From the NCBI RefSeq assembly GCF_945269915.1, contig NZ_CALYOY010000008.1:1-60582 (forward strand): DNA of 60,582 nucleotides. Direction: 5' to 3'. A program made the translations under genes and the position numbers. Below, piece by piece: positions 57,036-60,582 of the stretch. The stretch comes from an uncultured Bifidobacterium sp. (GTDB lineage: Bacteria; Actinomycetota; Actinomycetes; Actinomycetales; Bifidobacteriaceae). Positions within the stretch are counted from its first letter, which is position 1, and each line of letters starts with the position of its first letter. Below the pieces are notes generated by a model, which worked only from the letters and a program-made list of their open reading frames with translations, was not told where the DNA came from and searched no databases.

Positions 57036-58637
57036 ATGGTGATGACACCGGCAGACAAGGAACAGAACGACACCGACCTGGGCAATGTCGACGTGAATGA
57101 ACAGGACATGAGCGACCGGGTCAACAACCGCACACTCCGGCCCAACTCCCCCGCCTTCCAGAAATTCATGACCACCGGCTGGCAGGCCCAGGAACCCGCG
57201 GTGGAGCCTCTGGAATCCAGCAGGTTCATCGGTCGCCGCCTGAAGGAACTGGGCCGTCGCTTCCCCGGCGAACGCCTGGTCATCCCGGCGGGTGACTACA
57301 AGACCCGCAACAATGACAACGACTACGCCTTCCGCCCCGACACCACCTTCGCCTACTACACCGGCCTGGGCGAAGACTTCGAGCCCGGCTCGGTCCTGGT
57401 CCTGGACCCGGTGGACCCCCACAGCGAGGAAGCCAAGGCGGGCCGCACCCACACGCCCGAGCTCTTCGTCCACCCCAGGGCCGACCAGTCCACCCGGGAC
57501 TACTACCGGTCATCCCAGTACGGGGAGTACTGGGTGGGCCCCAGGGCGGGCCTGAAGGAGCTGGCCGTCATGACCGGCATCCCCACCCGCGACATCGCCG
57601 CCTTCCCCGATGCCATCGCCAAGGATCTGGGACCCGATGAGGGGGCAGTCAGAATCCGTGCGATCCGCACCGCCGACGCACGGGTCTGCGACCAGGTGGA
57701 GGCCGCCCGCAAGGCCAGTGGAATCGGCGGTCCCGACAGGAACCGCGCCGCGGACGAGAAACTCGAAGAGTTCACCTCCGAGGCCAGGATGATCAAGGAC
57801 TCCTATGAGGTGGGTGAGATGCGCAAGGCGATCTCGGCCACCAAGGACGGGTTCGACAGGATTCTGGCCCGCCTCCCCCAGGTGGTCGGACGGCCCCGTT
57901 CAGAGCGGATGCTGGAGGGTGTCTTCAATGCCAACGCCCGCGAGGAGGGCAACGATGTGGGATACGGGTCCATCATCGCCTCCGGATCTCACGCCCCCAT
58001 CCTCCATTGGATGCGCAACAACGGGACCGTCAAAGAGGGTGACCTCCTCCTGATCGACGCAGGTGTCGAGGTGAACAGCCTCTATACTGCGGACATCACC
58101 AGGACCTTCCCGGTGGGTGGCACCTTCAGCCCCCTTCAGAAACGGATCTACGAGACCGTGCTCAAGGCCCAGCAGGCGGGGTTCGATGCCGCCCGGCCCG
58201 GAGCCACCTACTCCGACATCCACCATGCCGTCATGCGGGTCCTGGCCGAGGCCCTCCACGAGTGGGGGATACTCAAGGTCAGCGTCGAGGAGTCCCTCTC
58301 CCCCCAGGGCCAGCAGCACCGTCGCTGGCACGCCTGCGGGTGCGCCCACCACCTGGGGCTGGACGTGCACGACTGTGCCGAGGCCCGCTACGAGTCCTAC
58401 CAGGGGGCACCCATCACCCCCGGTATGATCTTCACAATCGAGCCCGGTCTCTACTTCAAGGAGAACGACCTCCTGGTGCCGCCAGAGTTCCGAGGAATCG
58501 GTGTCCGCATCGAGGACGACATCCTGATGACCGAAGAGGGCCCCGAATGGCTCTCCGCCGCCATCCCCAAGACCGTGGAGGATGTCCAGGACTGGATGGG
58601 CAGCCAGGCGGACCGGAACGGCCGGGGCAGGAACTGA
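57036..58637 (+). CDS. pepP: Xaa-Pro aminopeptidase
   Basis: M24B metallopeptidase releasing N-terminal residues before proline, used to finish off imported peptides. 533 residues: N-terminal AMP_N domain (FIGRRLKELGRRFPGERLVIPAG, FRPDTTFAYYTGLGEDFEPG) and the pita-bread catalytic domain with metal ligands in DAGVEVNSLYTADITRTFP, His in HACGCAHHLGLDVHD, Glu in FTIEPGLYF and Glu in VRIEDDILMT. The usual His-Gly-Thr-Ser before the catalytic His reads HACGCAH. ATG at 57036 follows AAGGAGG. The 55-residue N-terminal part is polar. Nudix gene starts 3 nt after. Confidence 0.93.
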   Translation: MVMTPADKEQNDTDLGNVDVNEQDMSDRVNNRTLRPNSPAFQKFMTTGWQAQEPAVEPLESSRFIGRRLKELGRRFPGERLVIPAGDYKTRNNDNDYAFRPDTTFAYYTGLGEDFEPGSVLVLDPVDPHSEEAKAGRTHTPELFVHPRADQSTRDYYRSSQYGEYWVGPRAGLKELAVMTGIPTRDIAAFPDAIAKDLGPDEGAVRIRAIRTADARVCDQVEAARKASGIGGPDRNRAADEKLEEFTSEARMIKDSYEVGEMRKAISATKDGFDRILARLPQVVGRPRSERMLEGVFNANAREEGNDVGYGSIIASGSHAPILHWMRNNGTVKEGDLLLIDAGVEVNSLYTADITRTFPVGGTFSPLQKRIYETVLKAQQAGFDAARPGATYSDIHHAVMRVLAEALHEWGILKVSVEESLSPQGQQHRRWHACGCAHHLGLDVHDCAEARYESYQGAPITPGMIFTIEPGLYFKENDLLVPPEFRGIGVRIEDDILMTEEGPEWLSAAIPKTVEDVQDWMGSQADRNGRGRN

Positions 58638-58640
58638 CCC

Positions 58641-59168
58641 ATGCCCACCCCCGACTTCGTCCTGGACCTGCGCCGTTCCATCGGCCATGACCTGCTCTGG
58701 CTGAACGGGGTGACCGGATTCGTGGAGGATGACCAGGGCCGCATCCTGATGGGCCGGCGTTCCGACACCGGCCAGTGGGCCCTGGTCTACGGCATCAACG
58801 AGCCCGGTGAGGATCCCGCCGACACCGTGGCCAGAGAGGTCAGGGAGGAGACCGGGGTGGACGTGGTCGTCACCGACCTGGTGGCGGTCACCTCATCCCG
58901 TGAGGTCATCACCTACGCCAACGGGGACCGGACCATGTACATGGACCATCTCTTCATCTGCAGGCCCGACCCGGACGGGAACAGGATACCCTTCGTGGGC
59001 GACGAGGAGAGCCTCTCGGTGGGCTGGTTCAGCCCGGACCATCTCCCCAGCCCACTGGCCAAGAGCACCGCGGACCGTATGGCCAGGGTCCGCACCTACC
59101 GTGAACGCCTGCGCTCCGGTGACGCCCATGCCCTCTTCATCTTCGACGGTCAGGAGAGACCCTCATAG
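58641..59168 (+). CDS. Nudix hydrolase
   Basis: 175 residues. The full Nudix box is present (G INEPG E DPADTVA REVREETGV), following LMGRRSDTGQWALVYG. Substrate is a nucleoside diphosphate linked to something, unknown. Starts 3 nt after the pepP stop, so probably co-translated. C-terminal FSPDHLPSPLAKSTADRMARVRTYRERLRSG is family-variable. Confidence 0.87.
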   Translation: MPTPDFVLDLRRSIGHDLLWLNGVTGFVEDDQGRILMGRRSDTGQWALVYGINEPGEDPADTVAREVREETGVDVVVTDLVAVTSSREVITYANGDRTMYMDHLFICRPDPDGNRIPFVGDEESLSVGWFSPDHLPSPLAKSTADRMARVRTYRERLRSGDAHALFIFDGQERPS

Positions 59169-59202
59169 AAGGAACCGGGAAGGCTGCAACCACCGTTTTC
59201 TC

Positions 59203-59252
59203 TCAGGGGTGTTCAGGCACAAATCTCAGGGTTTTTTCAGGGGAGAATCAGG
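59203..59252 (+). promoter_or_regulatory. array of five phased TCAGG direct repeats before the ABC transporter
   Basis: TCAGG occurs at 59203, 59213, 59226, 59237 and 59248, with spacings of 10, 13, 11 and 11. The last three read CTCAGG-N5-TTCAGG-N5-ATCAGG, a strict 11-bp period. TACCAT at 59264-59269 could be the -10 of the following ABC transporter genes. The pattern fits an OmpR-family activator or repressor binding array. Confidence 0.6.
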
Positions 59253-59385
59253 GGGTTCACCGATACCATCTGCAGCTGACCAATGCTTGACTTGAAGGAT
59301 GAGCCTTACGATTCGACCCCGGCAGCGTGCCTCCCGGACCGGCAACCAGACGAGTACCCCCCTCCGGAATGTCCATGCAACCGGA

Positions 59386-60189
59386 ATGAGCATACCGACG
59401 GACCATCCTGGTCAGGCCGGCCAGCCCTATCAACCTGTCCGACCGGGCCACAGGCGACCCGGTCTTGGGGATGGAAGTGCCGCGGGAGGGGAATCGAGCG
59501 GCCCCTCCGTGGTTGCCAGCGACATTTCCCTGGTAGTCTCTCCCAGAAAGGGTGACTCCCTGACCATCCTCGACCATATCGATTTCCAGGCCTGGCCCGG
59601 CCAGGTCACGGGGATAGTCGGCCCCTCGGGAAGTGGGAAGTCCTCCCTCCTCTACTGCCTGGCGGGATTGGAGGAGGTGACCGAGGGGAGCGTATCCCTT
59701 CTGGGAAAGGAGATCACCCACATGCGGGTTGCCTCCCTGACCCGGTTCCGACGCAGGCATCTGGGATTCGTCTTCCAGTCCTACAACCTGATCACCAGCA
59801 TGACCGTGGAGGAGAATCTGGCCCTCCCCTTCACCCTGCGGGGATCCTTCCTGCCAAGGAAGAAGGCCGACGACCTCCTGCGCTATTTCGGCCTGGCGGA
59901 GCAGAAGAAGCAGAGCGTGACCCTCCTCTCCGGGGGAGAGCAGCAGCGGGTGGCCCTGGCCCGGGTCCTCCTTTCGGATGCCGACATCGTCTTCGCCGAC
60001 GAGCCCACCGGGGCACTGGACCGGGAATCCGGGGACAGGGTCATCACGATCCTTGCCAACCTGGCCAGACGGTCCGGAAAGACCGTGGTCCTGGTGACGC
60101 ACAGTGCGGAGGTGGCCGACCACTGCGACCGCATCGTGGAGGTACGGGACGGAAGACTGGGGCGGGCTGGCGGAGAGGCGGTGGCCTGA
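59386..60189 (+). CDS. ABC transporter ATP-binding protein, MacB/LolD type
   Basis: 267 residues if started at 59386. Walker A GPSGSGKSSLLYCLAGL, Q-loop FVFQSYNLI, signature LLSGGEQQRVALARVLL, Walker B IVFADEPTGALD and His in LVTHSAEVAD. The ~45 residues before DISLVVSPRKG are not family-like. ATGs at 59386 and 59299 and a GTG at 59509 are candidates, and none has a good ribosome site. The FtsX-type permease starts 2 nt after its stop. Substrates of such pairs include antimicrobial peptides, but that is not shown here. Confidence 0.85.
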   Translation: MSIPTDHPGQAGQPYQPVRPGHRRPGLGDGSAAGGESSGPSVVASDISLVVSPRKGDSLTILDHIDFQAWPGQVTGIVGPSGSGKSSLLYCLAGLEEVTEGSVSLLGKEITHMRVASLTRFRRRHLGFVFQSYNLITSMTVEENLALPFTLRGSFLPRKKADDLLRYFGLAEQKKQSVTLLSGGEQQRVALARVLLSDADIVFADEPTGALDRESGDRVITILANLARRSGKTVVLVTHSAEVADHCDRIVEVRDGRLGRAGGEAVA

Positions 60190-60190
60190 A

Positions 60191-60582
60191 TTGAGAAGAA
60201 GCCTATCGGAACTCAAAGCCGCCCCCCTGGTATGGGTGGGCGTCTGGCTGTCCATGATTGCGTCACAGACCATGCTCTGTTCCATATTCGCCGTCCACGC
60301 GGTCATCGACATGGACTATCACGGTCGCAATGCCGACGATATGGCTTCCAACGTCACGAGCGTTCCCATGGTATTCACCGTCGTGGCCGCGGTCCTCGTC
60401 CTACTCTGGGTCATCAGTAGCGCACTGGACCAGCGTCGGCATCAGCTGGCCCTCCTGGTCCTTCAGGGTGCCATGCCCTGGCAGCTTCTGGCCATGAACA
60501 TCCTGGCCATCCTGATCCTCTTCATCCTGGCCGCCGTCGTCTCCTGCCTCCTGACACCCCTGGTCGCCCCGATCATCTGTGC
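60191..60582 (+). CDS. FtsX-family ABC permease, N-terminal part (cut by window end)
   Basis: Reading from TTG 60191 (2 nt after the ATPase stop) gives LRRSLSELKAAPLVWVGVWL, then a membrane helix, a periplasmic piece (HAVIDMDYHGRNADDMASNV), a second helix (MVFTVVAAVLVLLWVIS), SALDQRRHQLALLVLQGAMPWQL, and a third helix at the right edge. RRHQLALLVLQGAMP is typical of FtsX/MacB-type permeases. The C-terminus is off the window. Confidence 0.75.
   Translation, partial: MRRSLSELKAAPLVWVGVWLSMIASQTMLCSIFAVHAVIDMDYHGRNADDMASNVTSVPMVFTVVAAVLVLLWVISSALDQRRHQLALLVLQGAMPWQLLAMNILAILILFILAAVVSCLLTPLVAPIIC

Overview
The window is a GC-rich, densely coded piece of an actinobacterial chromosome. The best fit is the genus Bifidobacterium. 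This rests on the fused two-domain OppDF ATPase with OppA paralogues, the XerD/ParA/ScpA/ScpB/BipA block, a MurE without the DAP-type motif beside a D-aspartate ligase, the fused MsrAB, and the 24-residue ribosomal protein bL37. I see no insertion sequence, prophage, CRISPR array, rRNA or tRNA. Almost everything reads as core chromosome. The main accessory-looking pieces are a lantibiotic-immunity-type transporter with its two-component system, and an ABC exporter cut by the right edge.

Layout. 164-9203 (minus): DUF3710 and DUF3159 proteins, a TRAM-domain RNA methyltransferase, a lipoprotein overlapping a CtpE-like P-type ATPase, then aconitase. 9285-16973 (minus): oligopeptide uptake, with two tandem OppA lipoproteins followed by OppB, OppC and fused OppDF. 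17192-21378: XerC, a small SH3-like protein on plus, then a membrane protein-PheA-TyrA run for Phe/Tyr synthesis. 21433-27175 (minus): XerD, ParA, ScpA, ScpB and the GTPase BipA; the matching SMC lies at 51597-55322, so much of the chromosome maintenance machinery is here. 27186-31705 (minus): ABC ATPase, two permeases, response regulator and histidine kinase, resembling a LanFEG-RK antibiotic-peptide resistance unit. 31795-38463 (minus): MFS/spermidine-synthase-like fusion, infC-rpmI-rplT (infC starts with AUU), AsnB and MsrAB.

38685-42383 (plus): AzlCD branched-chain amino acid exporter, thiamine pyrophosphokinase, ArsC-like protein and glyceraldehyde-3-phosphate dehydrogenase. 42500-44353 (minus): DedA protein and IspH. 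44560-45695 (plus): aldose 1-epimerase and bL37. 45820-46849 (minus): a SigR-like ECF sigma factor with a small Cys-containing partner. 46966-51559 (plus): a DEDDh exonuclease, then MurE, an ATP-grasp D-aspartate ligase and an aspartate racemase, which together look like a unit for building an L-Lys(Orn)-D-Asp peptidoglycan cross-bridge. 51597-56743 (minus): FolC-SMC. 57036-end (plus): Xaa-Pro aminopeptidase, Nudix hydrolase, and a MacB-type ABC transporter preceded by an array of phased TCAGG repeats.

The observations I rate highest are the D-Asp cross-bridge operon, the E-loop LanF-type transporter with a SpaR-like direct repeat upstream, the helically phased TCAGG array at 59203-59252, the perfect palindrome in the oppA promoter, the 11-C tract upstream of pepP, and the AUU start of infC. 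Function calls come from reading motifs by eye. No database search was run.
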